Source: Nostocaceae cyanobacterium CSSed10_463m
Lineage (GTDB): Bacteria > Cyanobacteriota > Cyanobacteriia > Cyanobacteriales > Nostocaceae
Reading direction: 5' to 3'
Length of the DNA: 5,475 nt
NCBI GenBank assembly: GCA_003556955.1
Contig: PWQB01000705.1
Coordinates: 1 to 5,475 of the forward strand
The position numbers were made by a program, and so were the translations under genes. The notes beneath the pieces were generated by a model. That model was given only the letters and a program-made list of their open reading frames with translations. It did no database searches and was not told the DNA's origin. Positions 1 to 5,331 of this stretch are shown here, piece by piece. Every line of letters begins with the position of its first letter. Within the stretch, counting starts at the first letter, position 1.

Positions 1-41
1 AGACTTAATTGGATTTAAGTTTTCCACCTGATGCCTTGATA

Positions 42-66
42 ACTGTTCACTGTTCACTGTTCACTG
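42..66. repeat. Heptanucleotide tandem repeat (ACTGTTC)3 plus ACTG
   Basis: Three perfect head-to-tail copies of ACTGTTC (42-48, 49-55, 56-62) are followed by a partial fourth copy, ACTG. The tract lies in the non-coding sequence just after the stop codon of the minus-strand SPOR-like gene. Short heptanucleotide tandem repeats (STRRs) in intergenic DNA are a known trait of Nostoc/Anabaena-type cyanobacteria. Copy number usually varies between strains. No function is implied. Confidence 0.85.
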
Positions 67-111
67 ATTTAATGATGTTTTTCTCATCCTAGCTTAGTTT
101 TTCACAACTCA

Positions 112-1269
112 TTACTGCTGAATCCTGGCTTTGATACCCTGGGACTGTAGCTCTTGTACCTTTTGTTTTGCGGCCTCTGGTGACTTGACGGAACCCAGAT
201 AAATCAAAGTTCTTCCAGGTGATAAATAAGCATCGGGAACTACTTTCTGAGCATTAGAGAGCGCGCGATCGCCTTGATTATCCATCACTATATGATAAAA
301 CCCATCTGCTGCTGGTTTGAGTTCTGCATTAGCATTGGGTGGAGTTGTGGTTTCCTCAGATAAAGGTTCTGTGGTAGACGTTGGCGGTAAATTCACTGGC
401 GGTATCACGGGCAACTGTGGTACTAACGGCGTATCTGGAGGAATTACTGGTGGTTGGGTGATGACTGGGCTAGGTGTTGGTTGAACTTTGGGTTGTAAAC
501 CAACTATATCAGTCGGGTTTCTCACCTCTGGAAATTCTTTGGCTGCTAAATTAGGATGCTTAGGTATAGGTGTAAGTTCTGGTCGAGGCTGAGGTTGGAT
601 ATTATTGCCAACTTCCTCCGTATTTTCCCCACTATTGGGTGATGAGTTAGTTGGAAACAACCTCCTGGGATTCAACGCAGACCAACCTTGAGAAGGAGGA
701 TTCAAAACTACATAACCCAGGGTGATACTAGCCACTAATAGCAGTAACATTGAACCAATACCCAAAGGTGAGAGAAAATTATCATTAGAATTACTCGGCT
801 GCTCTGGAGACTGTTGTTCATCTGTCAAACTTCGCAGCAGTGCTTCGCTCGATTCTAAGTAATCATCTGGTTCTGAAGGATGATCATTTACAGGAATATT
901 TTGATCAGCATCAACCATCGCAGGCACAATGCTGCTAGTAGAATTGGTTGAGGACGGGGGAATTTGTGAGTTGATAGACTCAGAATGAGAGAGTAAGTTG
1001 AAATAATCAGTGTTAGTTGATGCTGATGTAGCTTCAGAAGTCCCATTCAGTAGAAATGCGGAGGGTGTAATTTTGCCCTCAGTCGCCGGGCGATGTGACA
1101 AATCTGGGGATTGATGTAACCTGACTCCAATTCGTGTGCGTCGGTATCGGGCTAACTCTTTATCTATAGGGACTTCTAAGCTGGCCAGGGCTGCGGCTAA
1201 TGGTGGCTTCAAGGCAGATATTTTAGATAATTTCGTGTTGGAATCTAGCATGGGATTTTGATTCGTCAC
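112..1269 (-). CDS. Single-pass membrane protein with proline-rich linker and SPOR-like C-terminal domain
   Basis: This 385-residue protein is probably anchored in the inner membrane. Residues 1-166 form a Ser/Thr/Asn-rich, low-complexity N-terminal part with a basic segment LARYRRTR (39-46) that follows a hydrophobic/acidic stretch; similar segments occur in other cyanobacterial membrane proteins. One hydrophobic helix lies at about 167-189 (LLLLVASITLGYVV in its core). A Pro/Thr-rich linker covers about 222-312. The last ~65 residues end in GRTLIYLGSVKSPEAAKQKV and a short QGIKARI strand, which fits the strand-helix-strand pattern of SPOR domains that bind denuded peptidoglycan. The expected topology is cytoplasmic N-terminus and periplasmic C-terminus, as in FtsN-type proteins. 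The start is GTG, supported by a GAGG seven bases upstream; the internal ATG at codon 7 has no such site. The gene diverges from the dciA-like gene. SPOR assignment is by eye, and a role at the septum is inference. Confidence 0.8.
   Translation of the reverse strand: MTNQNPMLDSNTKLSKISALKPPLAAALASLEVPIDKELARYRRTRIGVRLHQSPDLSHRPATEGKITPSAFLLNGTSEATSASTNTDYFNLLSHSESINSQIPPSSTNSTSSIVPAMVDADQNIPVNDHPSEPDDYLESSEALLRSLTDEQQSPEQPSNSNDNFLSPLGIGSMLLLLVASITLGYVVLNPPSQGWSALNPRRLFPTNSSPNSGENTEEVGNNIQPQPRPELTPIPKHPNLAAKEFPEVRNPTDIVGLQPKVQPTPSPVITQPPVIPPDTPLVPQLPVIPPVNLPPTSTTEPLSEETTTPPNANAELKPAADGFYHIVMDNQGDRALSNAQKVVPDAYLSPGRTLIYLGSVKSPEAAKQKVQELQSQGIKARIQQ
265..272. repeat. HIP1 octamer GCGATCGC
   Basis: Perfect copy of the highly iterated palindrome HIP1, which is over-represented in many cyanobacterial genomes. 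It lies inside the SPOR-like coding sequence and is useful mainly as a marker of cyanobacterial origin. Confidence 0.9.
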
Positions 1270-1276
1270 CTCTACA

Positions 1277-1280
1277 CCTC
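1277..1280 (-). promoter_or_regulatory. Shine-Dalgarno GAGG supporting the GTG start at 1269
   Basis: Read on the minus strand, GAGG lies seven bases before the GTG start codon. No comparable purine-rich site precedes the next in-frame ATG at 1251, so the GTG start is preferred. Confidence 0.6.
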
Positions 1281-1287
1281 AAATTTA

Positions 1288-1304
1288 GCTGAAATACATT
1301 CAGC
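1288..1304. promoter_or_regulatory. Dyad GCTGAA-N5-TTCAGC in the divergent intergenic region
   Basis: A perfect six-base inverted repeat with a five-base spacer sits in the 82-bp gap between the divergent SPOR-like and dciA-like genes, about 18 bases upstream of the GTG start. A CATAAT hexamer (1307-1312), a possible -10 element for the plus-strand gene, begins two bases beyond it. The position would suit an operator acting on either gene, but the arms are short and no regulator is identifiable. Chance is a real alternative. Confidence 0.25.
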
Positions 1305-1351
1305 GTCATAATAGCGAAAAGTCCTTTTGCTCACATTCATTAATCTTAAAG

Positions 1352-1894
1352 ATGTCGTTGAAATCAGTTAATGATATTTTAGGCGTTCTCAAACAGCAGG
1401 CTAAATGGCAACAACACCCATTTCAGCACCTGCTAGAGTTATGGCCAGATATTGTCGGCACAGTGGCTGCTAAACATACAAGACCATTATCAATTCAGCG
1501 TCAAGTTTTACAGGTAGCAACTTCTAGCGCTGCTTGGGCGCAGAACATGACATTTGGCCGCACAGCCCTGCTTTTAAAGTTAAATCATAAATTGCCTGAG
1601 CCTTTGGTGGATATTCGCTTTTCTACTAAAGATTGGCAACCCCGTCCTGATTACTTACAGCCACAAACCGTCATCCCCCAGGAACATCCCAGTTATCTGG
1701 GTGATATCAATCCTTCCCGAAATCAAGTTAAACCCAATATTGAGAACGCTAATACTGCTTTTGAATCTTGGGCGAAATCAATGCAAGCGCGATCGCAAGG
1801 CTTACCCCTTTGTCCTCAATGTCAAGCGCCCACCCCACCTGGTGAACTCCAGCGTTGGCAAGTCTGTTGTGTTTGTGCCACCAAACAGTTTTAG
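1352..1894 (+). CDS. dciA: DUF721/DciA-like protein with C-terminal zinc-ribbon-like tail
   Basis: This 180-residue protein belongs by eye to the DUF721 family, which includes DciA, the helicase operator/loader that acts on the replicative helicase DnaB in bacteria lacking DnaC/DnaI. The visible hallmarks are an N-terminal helical segment (SVNDILGVLKQQ, 5-16), the WPDIVG motif (31-36), the KHTRPLSI strand (41-48) and the VLQVATSSAAWAQNM segment (52-66), ending in LVDIRF (85-90). Residues ~95-150 look like a flexible linker. The tail carries C154xxC157 and C172xxC175, separated by 14 residues, a pattern that fits a zinc ribbon and is absent from classical short DciA proteins. The ATG follows a weak AAAG; no better upstream start is seen. 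The family call is fairly secure. The gene symbol and a helicase-loading role here are transferred from the family. Confidence 0.75.
   Translation: MSLKSVNDILGVLKQQAKWQQHPFQHLLELWPDIVGTVAAKHTRPLSIQRQVLQVATSSAAWAQNMTFGRTALLLKLNHKLPEPLVDIRFSTKDWQPRPDYLQPQTVIPQEHPSYLGDINPSRNQVKPNIENANTAFESWAKSMQARSQGLPLCPQCQAPTPPGELQRWQVCCVCATKQF
1789..1796. repeat. HIP1 octamer GCGATCGC
   Basis: Second perfect HIP1 palindrome in the window, located inside the dciA-like coding sequence, in the linker just upstream of the zinc-ribbon-like tail. Confidence 0.9.
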
Positions 1895-2305
1895 GAACTG
1901 ACAAATAACTCCGAGGAAACACAGACAAGAAACAGAAATAGAAATACTTAACTTAAGTGTATTGATATCTAATTTCCCTAAATTTATGCCACAGATTCTG
2001 AACAACCGCCGGAAAATCATGCCAAAATTGATGCCTAACTCACGAGTTTACAATTTAATTTAAATTAAAACCTCTAACCTTAGCATTGATCCCCAGGCAT
2101 TTTTAGTTAAAATTTAGTGTGTATCCACTACTGTAATCATTTACATATATAACAAGAATATAAAAACATTCTAAAGTTTATTTTGTAGTGGGGATCGCTG
2201 AAACCTATGTACAATAATGACTTTTTGCTGATACTACCTCTTTATATATAGGAGCAAAATATAAATATGTAAATCACCCATGAACTGCATTAAAGATGTA
2301 CCCAA
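1895..2305. other. AT-rich intergenic region without a convincing gene
   Basis: No reading frame here shows protein-like composition or a good start. Visible structures are a palindrome ACTTAAGT (1951-1958), a 16-base perfect palindrome (2054-2069), an imperfect dyad GTAA-TCAT-TTAC (2133-2144), and a seven-base inverted pair CCACTAC (2125-2131) / GTAGTGG (2185-2191). The right end holds an AGGAG and a very short upstream ORF described separately. The region should contain the promoter of the 2306 gene, but I cannot place a -35/-10 pair with acceptable spacing. An unannotated small RNA is possible but unsupported. Confidence 0.6.
2054..2069. repeat. 16-bp perfect AT palindrome
   Basis: TTTAATTTAAATTAAA is identical to its own reverse complement. 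It lies in non-coding DNA between the dciA-like gene and the cysteine-cluster gene. A pure A/T palindrome can arise by chance in AT-rich DNA, so a binding-site role is only a possibility. Confidence 0.5.
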
Positions 2306-2309
2306 ATGA
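2280..2309 (+). other. Possible 9-codon leader ORF overlapping the next gene by ATGA
   Basis: The frame reads MNCIKDVPK and stops at TGA, which overlaps the ATG of the 2306 gene (ATGA junction). Upstream lies AGGAG (2250-2254), the best ribosome-binding-like sequence in the area. It precedes an ATG-TAA start-stop pair (2267-2272) and is too far from the 2306 ATG to serve it directly. Such an overlap could permit translational coupling. The ORF is very short and coding is unproven. Confidence 0.2.
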
Positions 2310-2620
2310 AACCTATTAAACTCTTGACATCTGCCTGTAAATATTGTCGTCATTACCAGCCAGAAGGTCGCCGAGGCGGAATGTGTCAGCAGTTAGGCAG
2401 CCCAGTCCAAGCAGGTTGGAAAGCTTGCTCCTTAGCGCTCCCACCTTTTGCACCTTCTTGGGAAACTTTGGAAGACGCTTGGGATTTACCAGATGCCACA
2501 AGAGTTTTAGGTTGTTCACCAAATTTGGCTACAGATGCAGACAGCACTATTCTGGCCCCTGTAGAGGAAATAGCTCACTACACCTTCCAAAAAGCTAAGA
2601 CTAAAGTAGGACAAATTTAG
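2306..2620 (+). CDS. Small cysteine-cluster protein, unknown function
   Basis: This 104-residue protein has no signal peptide or membrane segment and is probably cytoplasmic. The N-terminal half holds C11xxC14, C27 and C41, a C-x2-C-x12-C-x13-C arrangement that could bind zinc or an iron-sulfur cluster; a fifth cysteine is C70. Around the cysteines it is rich in Arg/Gly and Trp (YQPEGRRGGMCQQLG at 17-31; WKACSLALPPFAPSW at 38-52). The C-terminal third is acidic and looks less structured. The sequence looks like a conserved cyanobacterial family, but I cannot name a function. The ATG is the only plausible start because TAA closes the frame at 2291-2293; no good Shine-Dalgarno sits directly before it. 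It appears to be transcribed alone. Confidence 0.7.
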   Translation: MKPIKLLTSACKYCRHYQPEGRRGGMCQQLGSPVQAGWKACSLALPPFAPSWETLEDAWDLPDATRVLGCSPNLATDADSTILAPVEEIAHYTFQKAKTKVGQI

Positions 2621-2675
2621 TTGCCCAGGGACTTCCAATTAAAAAAATATTCCATTGCTGAGGTAGGCAGGCTTG

Positions 2676-2695
2676 CCCTGAGCGCAGTCGAAGGG
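2676..2695. repeat. Dispersed-repeat motif CCCTGAGCGCAGTCGAAGGG
   Basis: This 20-base motif with CCCT/AGGG ends resembles a short repeat found in intergenic DNA of many bacteria, including cyanobacteria (recognised from memory). It directly abuts the heptamer tract that follows, sharing its G run, and is preceded by a small GGCA-GGCT-TGCC hairpin. It lies downstream of the cysteine-cluster gene and may affect its 3' end, but it is not a canonical terminator. Confidence 0.55.
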
Positions 2696-2720
2696 GAGCA
2701 GGGAGCAGGGAGCAGGGGGG
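2694..2720. repeat. Heptanucleotide tandem repeat (GGGAGCA)3 plus G run
   Basis: Three perfect GGGAGCA units (2694-2700, 2701-2707, 2708-2714) end in a run of six G. This is the second heptamer tract in the window, with a unit unrelated to the ACTGTTC tract at 42-66. Both are typical in form of Nostocales STRRs and both lie in non-coding DNA. Confidence 0.85.
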
Positions 2721-2831
2721 ATAAAAAACAAATATGGTCTTGATGAAATGGAGCAATTTATTTTCTAGAAATCCCCCAATACTGGACTCAATTGGTAAAA
2801 AATAATATAAATCTTGAATACTTTTACTAAA

Positions 2832-2864
2832 AAAAATCGCATCTGGTTCTCAGGTGCGATTTTT
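2832..2864 (-). terminator. Rho-independent hairpin terminator of menB (possibly bidirectional)
   Basis: Two 14-base arms (2832-2845 and 2851-2864) pair with a single imperfect position around a five-base loop; the core is TCGCA...TGCGA. On the minus strand the stem starts seven bases after the menB stop codon and is followed by a U tract encoded by the A run at 2829-2836. On the plus strand the imperfect position becomes a G-U pair and the hairpin ends in five T, so it could also stop read-through from the cysteine-cluster gene. Confidence 0.85.
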
Positions 2865-2870
2865 AAAATT

Positions 2871-3704
2871 TTAAGGTAGCCAAGGGAAGGTACGAAAATT
2901 GGGAGGACGTTTTTCTAAAAAGGCTTGTTTGCCCTCAGAACCCTCTTCTGTCATGTAATACAGTAGAGTGGCGTTACCAGCGAGTTCTTGTAAACCAGCT
3001 TGTCCGTCACAGTCAGCGTTGAAGGCTGATTTCAGACACCGAATTGCAGTCGGACTTTTTTCTAAAATTTCTTGCGCCCATTGAATACCTTCAGCTTCTA
3101 GCTGTTCTACTGGGACAATAGTATTGACTAAACCCATATCTAGAGCTTCTTGGGCATTATATTGACGACAGAGAAACCAAATTTCTCGCGCTTTTTTCTG
3201 TCCCACAACACGGGCGAGATAACTTGCACCAAAACCCCCATCAAAACTGCCTACTTTGGGGCCAGTCTGTCCGAAAACCGCATTATCGGCAGCAATGGTG
3301 AGGTCACAAATTAGATGTAAAACGTGTCCGCCACCAATAGCATATCCAGCTACTAAAGCAATAACCACTTTTGGCATGGAACGAATCAAGCGTTGCAAGT
3401 CCAACACGTTTAGCCGGGGGATTCCCGCATCATCAACATAACCCGCCTTTCCACGGACACTTTGATCTCCACCAGAACAAAAAGCGTATTTACCATCAGT
3501 GTGAGGCCCTGCACCAGTAAATAGGACTACGCCAATACTGATATCTTCACGAGCATCACAGAAAGCATCGTACAGTTCAAAGACGGTTTTAGGGCGAAAG
3601 GCATTACGTTTATGGGGACGGTTAATAGTTATTTTAGCGATGCCGTCGGCTTTGTGATATGTGATATCTTCGTAGGCTTTGGCTATTTGCCAGTTAATTT
3701 GCAT
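2871..3704 (-). CDS. menB: 1,4-dihydroxy-2-naphthoyl-CoA synthase (naphthoate synthase) MenB
   Basis: This 277-residue crotonase-superfamily enzyme closes the second ring of the naphthoquinone, converting o-succinylbenzoyl-CoA to 1,4-dihydroxy-2-naphthoyl-CoA. In cyanobacteria the pathway leads to phylloquinone, the A1 electron carrier of photosystem I; the enzyme is soluble. Family hallmarks are FCSGGDQ (75-81), the oxyanion-hole region [12 protein letters not shown] (119-130), [20 protein letters not shown] (146-165), [18 protein letters not shown] (177-194) and the C-terminal [11 protein letters not shown] segment (249-259). S153, D155 and Y250 correspond to E. coli S161, D163 and Y258. 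Gly148 in QTG marks the bicarbonate-dependent type; the other type has Asp there. Length is normal and the frame is intact. It appears monocistronic, with its own terminator. The ATG has no clear Shine-Dalgarno. Confidence 0.97.
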   Translation of the reverse strand: MQINWQIAKAYEDITYHKADGIAKITINRPHKRNAFRPKTVFELYDAFCDAREDISIGVVLFTGAGPHTDGKYAFCSGGDQSVRGKAGYVDDAGIPRLNVLDLQRLIRSMPKVVIALVAGYAIGGGHVLHLICDLTIAADNAVFGQTGPKVGSFDGGFGASYLARVVGQKKAREIWFLCRQYNAQEALDMGLVNTIVPVEQLEAEGIQWAQEILEKSPTAIRCLKSAFNADCDGQAGLQELAGNATLLYYMTEEGSEGKQAFLEKRPPNFRTFPWLP

Positions 3705-3770
3705 GATGTATAGAGTAATCAGGGAACCCAGAATTTTATTTGCGGAATTTTCAAAGATACTATGACTTTG

Positions 3771-3877
3771 TTAAACCTTGTCCATCATGAAAAGTGGAGT
3801 TTTTGTCATTGCGACGTAATGAAGCAATCTCACCATCTTGACTAAAAACTACAATTCTCAAAGTAGACAAGGTTTAA
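3771..3877. repeat. 107-bp MITE-like inverted-repeat element
   Basis: Perfect 12-base terminal inverted repeats, TTAAACCTTGTC (3771-3782) and GACAAGGTTTAA (3866-3877), bound the element. Pairing continues inward: arms 3771-3808 and 3839-3877 match at about 31 of 38 positions with one gap by hand alignment, including a shared AGTTTTT...GTCA block. The centre holds a dispersed-repeat-like motif described separately. There is no ORF. The TTAA at each end is itself palindromic, so a duplicated TA or TTAA target cannot be told from the repeat. The element sits between the divergent menB and propeller genes, ending 122 bases before the latter's ATG, so it may affect expression of either. Calling it a MITE is inference from structure. 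Confidence 0.6.
3805..3831. repeat. Dispersed GTCATTGCGA...AAGCAATCTC motif
   Basis: The motif begins GTCATTGCGACGTAATGA and ends AAGCAATCTC. It can fold two ways, TCATT with AATGA or ATTGC with GCAAT. It resembles a widespread short intergenic repeat of the form GTCATTGCGA-N-GAAGCAATC (recognised from memory). It lies within the loop region of the 107-bp inverted repeat. Confidence 0.5.
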
Positions 3878-3935
3878 TTTCAATTTGTTAATTATATTTT
3901 TATTTATTGCCAAAAAATTAAGTAGGATGACAAAA

Positions 3936-3966
3936 TTGTGGAGAAAAAACCCCAACACAGTATAAT
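3936..3966 (+). promoter_or_regulatory. Candidate promoter for the propeller gene
   Basis: A perfect TATAAT (3961-3966) lies 33 bases upstream of the ATG at 4000. The best -35 candidate is TTGTGG (3936-3941) with a long 19-base spacer. The leader would be about 27 bases. The -10 match is good, but the -35 is weak, so the promoter may depend on an activator or the hexamer may be chance in AT-rich DNA. Confidence 0.35.
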
Positions 3967-3999
3967 TACTTAACTCTATAGTATTCAGGCTATAAATCA

Positions 4000-5325
4000 A
4001 TGTTTAAGAGGAAACTTCAGCCCATTGTGGGCTTAATATTAGGTGTACTGCTGGTGGTCTTAGCTTCAGCATGGACAGCATCAGCAACTAGTCAAAATTT
4101 TGAAGTCTGGTTGGTTGATCAATCCAATTCGCCGGAATTGTCCTACGGGGGCAAAATATATATTTATGAAGGCTCTAACTTGATGGGTAAAAACCTAGAC
4201 AAGGTGAAGCCTGCTAGCGTAATTGACGTAGCTGGGGAAACGTCTCAGATGTGTCTGAATCAAACTGGTGCTAACCCAGTACGACCACATATGTTACTGT
4301 TTAACTCTAACTCTAGTCACGCGATTCTTTCATTTGTGGCTAGTGGCCATGTAGTGATTTATGATGCAGCTAAACAAACTCCGGTAGCTTGTTTAAGAAC
4401 TACTCCAGGAGTTGATGGTATCATGCAAGCACACGCAGCGTTTCCATCTCCAGATGATAGCTACATTCTATTGGCAAATCAAAATGGCAAATTAGTGGAG
4501 CGTATTGACACTGATTACAAAGCTAATTCCTATACGCTTAATACCAATTCTACACTGAATCTAGCTACCTGTGTAACAGCAAATAACGTAGCTTGTCAGT
4601 TGGCAAATGTTCGCCCAGATAATGCACCTATCTGCCCAATCATCCCTGATTCCTCTAGTGATTTAGTATTTGTGACACTAAGGGGAGGTGGGATGTTTGT
4701 TGTAGATCCAAAATCGAATCCAATATCAATCCTGGCTGAATATGATATGGATACCGTCAAAGGCAATGGATGTGGAGGTGTGGAAGCCAAAGGTAATATG
4801 TATATGAACTCTGGTGGTGGTACTTCTCAACAGTTGTATGGTTTCGATATATATAGATTTCCACTCAAAAACTACAAACAATCAAACCCAGTCAATACAC
4901 CACGACCACTAGTCACTTTTGCTGACAATAGTTCAGGAAGAGATGCTCATGGTATGACAGTTACCAACCAAGATCGTTTTGTGTGGGTAGCAGACCGTGG
5001 TCAGAAAAAAATTGAGATGATTTCTGTTGATTCTAATCAACGAATTAACACCATTGACCTCATCGCATCGGGTGACATTAAACCCACTCCGGATCTCTTA
5101 GATATTTCTCCCACTGGTAATCGAGTTTTTATGTCTCTGCGTGGCCCCACTCCTCTGAGTGCTGATCCTCACGTTTCTCTAGGCCCTATTCCTGGGTTGG
5201 GGGTTGTACAGGTGAGCCAAAATGGACGGAATGGAACTTTGGCAGGAATTATACCTATTACTAATATGGGTGCTGACAAGGTTGAACACGCTGATGCTCA
5301 TGCAATTAGAGTCCGGTTGAAATAG
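4000..5325 (+). CDS. Exported seven-bladed beta-propeller-like protein, unknown function
   Basis: This 441-residue protein starts with a clear Sec signal peptide: basic MFKRK, a hydrophobic core (about 9-25) and a likely cut after ASA (27-29), so it should be periplasmic or extracellular. The mature part reads as repeated four-strand blades: about 33-80, 96-134, 142-180, 208-250, 257-300, 315-355 and 364-420, with the last strand AHAIRVRL (433-440) suited to closing the ring with blade 1. Blade motifs include FPSPDDSYILLANQ (148-161) and TNQDRFVWVADRG (322-334), as in YVTN/lactonase-type propellers. At one matched position near the start of the blades stand H97, H145, C212, C258, H317 and H434. 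Six cysteines in all could also form disulfides. No Shine-Dalgarno is obvious before the ATG. The fold is inferred from repeat pattern only, and substrate or enzyme activity is unknown. Confidence 0.75.
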   Translation: MFKRKLQPIVGLILGVLLVVLASAWTASATSQNFEVWLVDQSNSPELSYGGKIYIYEGSNLMGKNLDKVKPASVIDVAGETSQMCLNQTGANPVRPHMLLFNSNSSHAILSFVASGHVVIYDAAKQTPVACLRTTPGVDGIMQAHAAFPSPDDSYILLANQNGKLVERIDTDYKANSYTLNTNSTLNLATCVTANNVACQLANVRPDNAPICPIIPDSSSDLVFVTLRGGGMFVVDPKSNPISILAEYDMDTVKGNGCGGVEAKGNMYMNSGGGTSQQLYGFDIYRFPLKNYKQSNPVNTPRPLVTFADNSSGRDAHGMTVTNQDRFVWVADRGQKKIEMISVDSNQRINTIDLIASGDIKPTPDLLDISPTGNRVFMSLRGPTPLSADPHVSLGPIPGLGVVQVSQNGRNGTLAGIIPITNMGADKVEHADAHAIRVRLK

Positions 5326-5331
5326 ACTCTA
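5307..5331 (+). other. Seven-base hairpin straddling the stop codon
   Basis: TAGAGTC (5307-5313) and GACTCTA (5325-5331) are perfect complements around an 11-base loop. The stem includes the last base of the TAG stop codon and touches the start of the following inverted-repeat element. There is no U tract, so it is not a canonical terminator. Confidence 0.35.

Noticed and set aside
42..66. Tandem repeats as a CRISPR array
   Set aside because: Seven-base units lie head to tail with no spacers, and no cas genes are present.
1701..1901. Plus-strand 66-codon ORF in another frame of the dciA-like gene
   Set aside because: It lies almost wholly inside the real gene, whose frame carries the family motifs.
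1802..2020. Minus-strand 72-codon ORF antisense to the end of the dciA-like gene
   Set aside because: It overlaps the conserved cysteine tail on the other strand, has no ribosome-binding site or recognisable motif, and its hydrophobic stretch comes from AT-rich non-coding DNA.
2121..2134. Possible NtcA site (GTA-N8-TAC type) in the intergenic region
   Set aside because: The sequence gives GTA-N8-TGT, so the right half-site is wrong. The nearby GTA-N6-TAC (2133-2144) has the wrong spacing.
2316..2598. Two ORFs, one on each strand, overlapping the cysteine-cluster gene
   Set aside because: Both are out-of-frame shadows with no motif. The 2306-2620 frame has the cysteine pattern and balanced composition.
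3256..3441. Plus-strand 61-codon ORF inside menB
   Set aside because: Antisense shadow of a strongly conserved enzyme region.
3960..3969. GTATAATTAC as an NtcA-like dyad at the propeller promoter
   Set aside because: The spacer between GTA and TAC is four bases rather than eight, and the sequence is better explained as a TATAAT -10 hexamer.
4596..4790. Minus-strand 64-codon ORF inside the propeller gene
   Set aside because: Antisense shadow with no ribosome-binding site or known motif.
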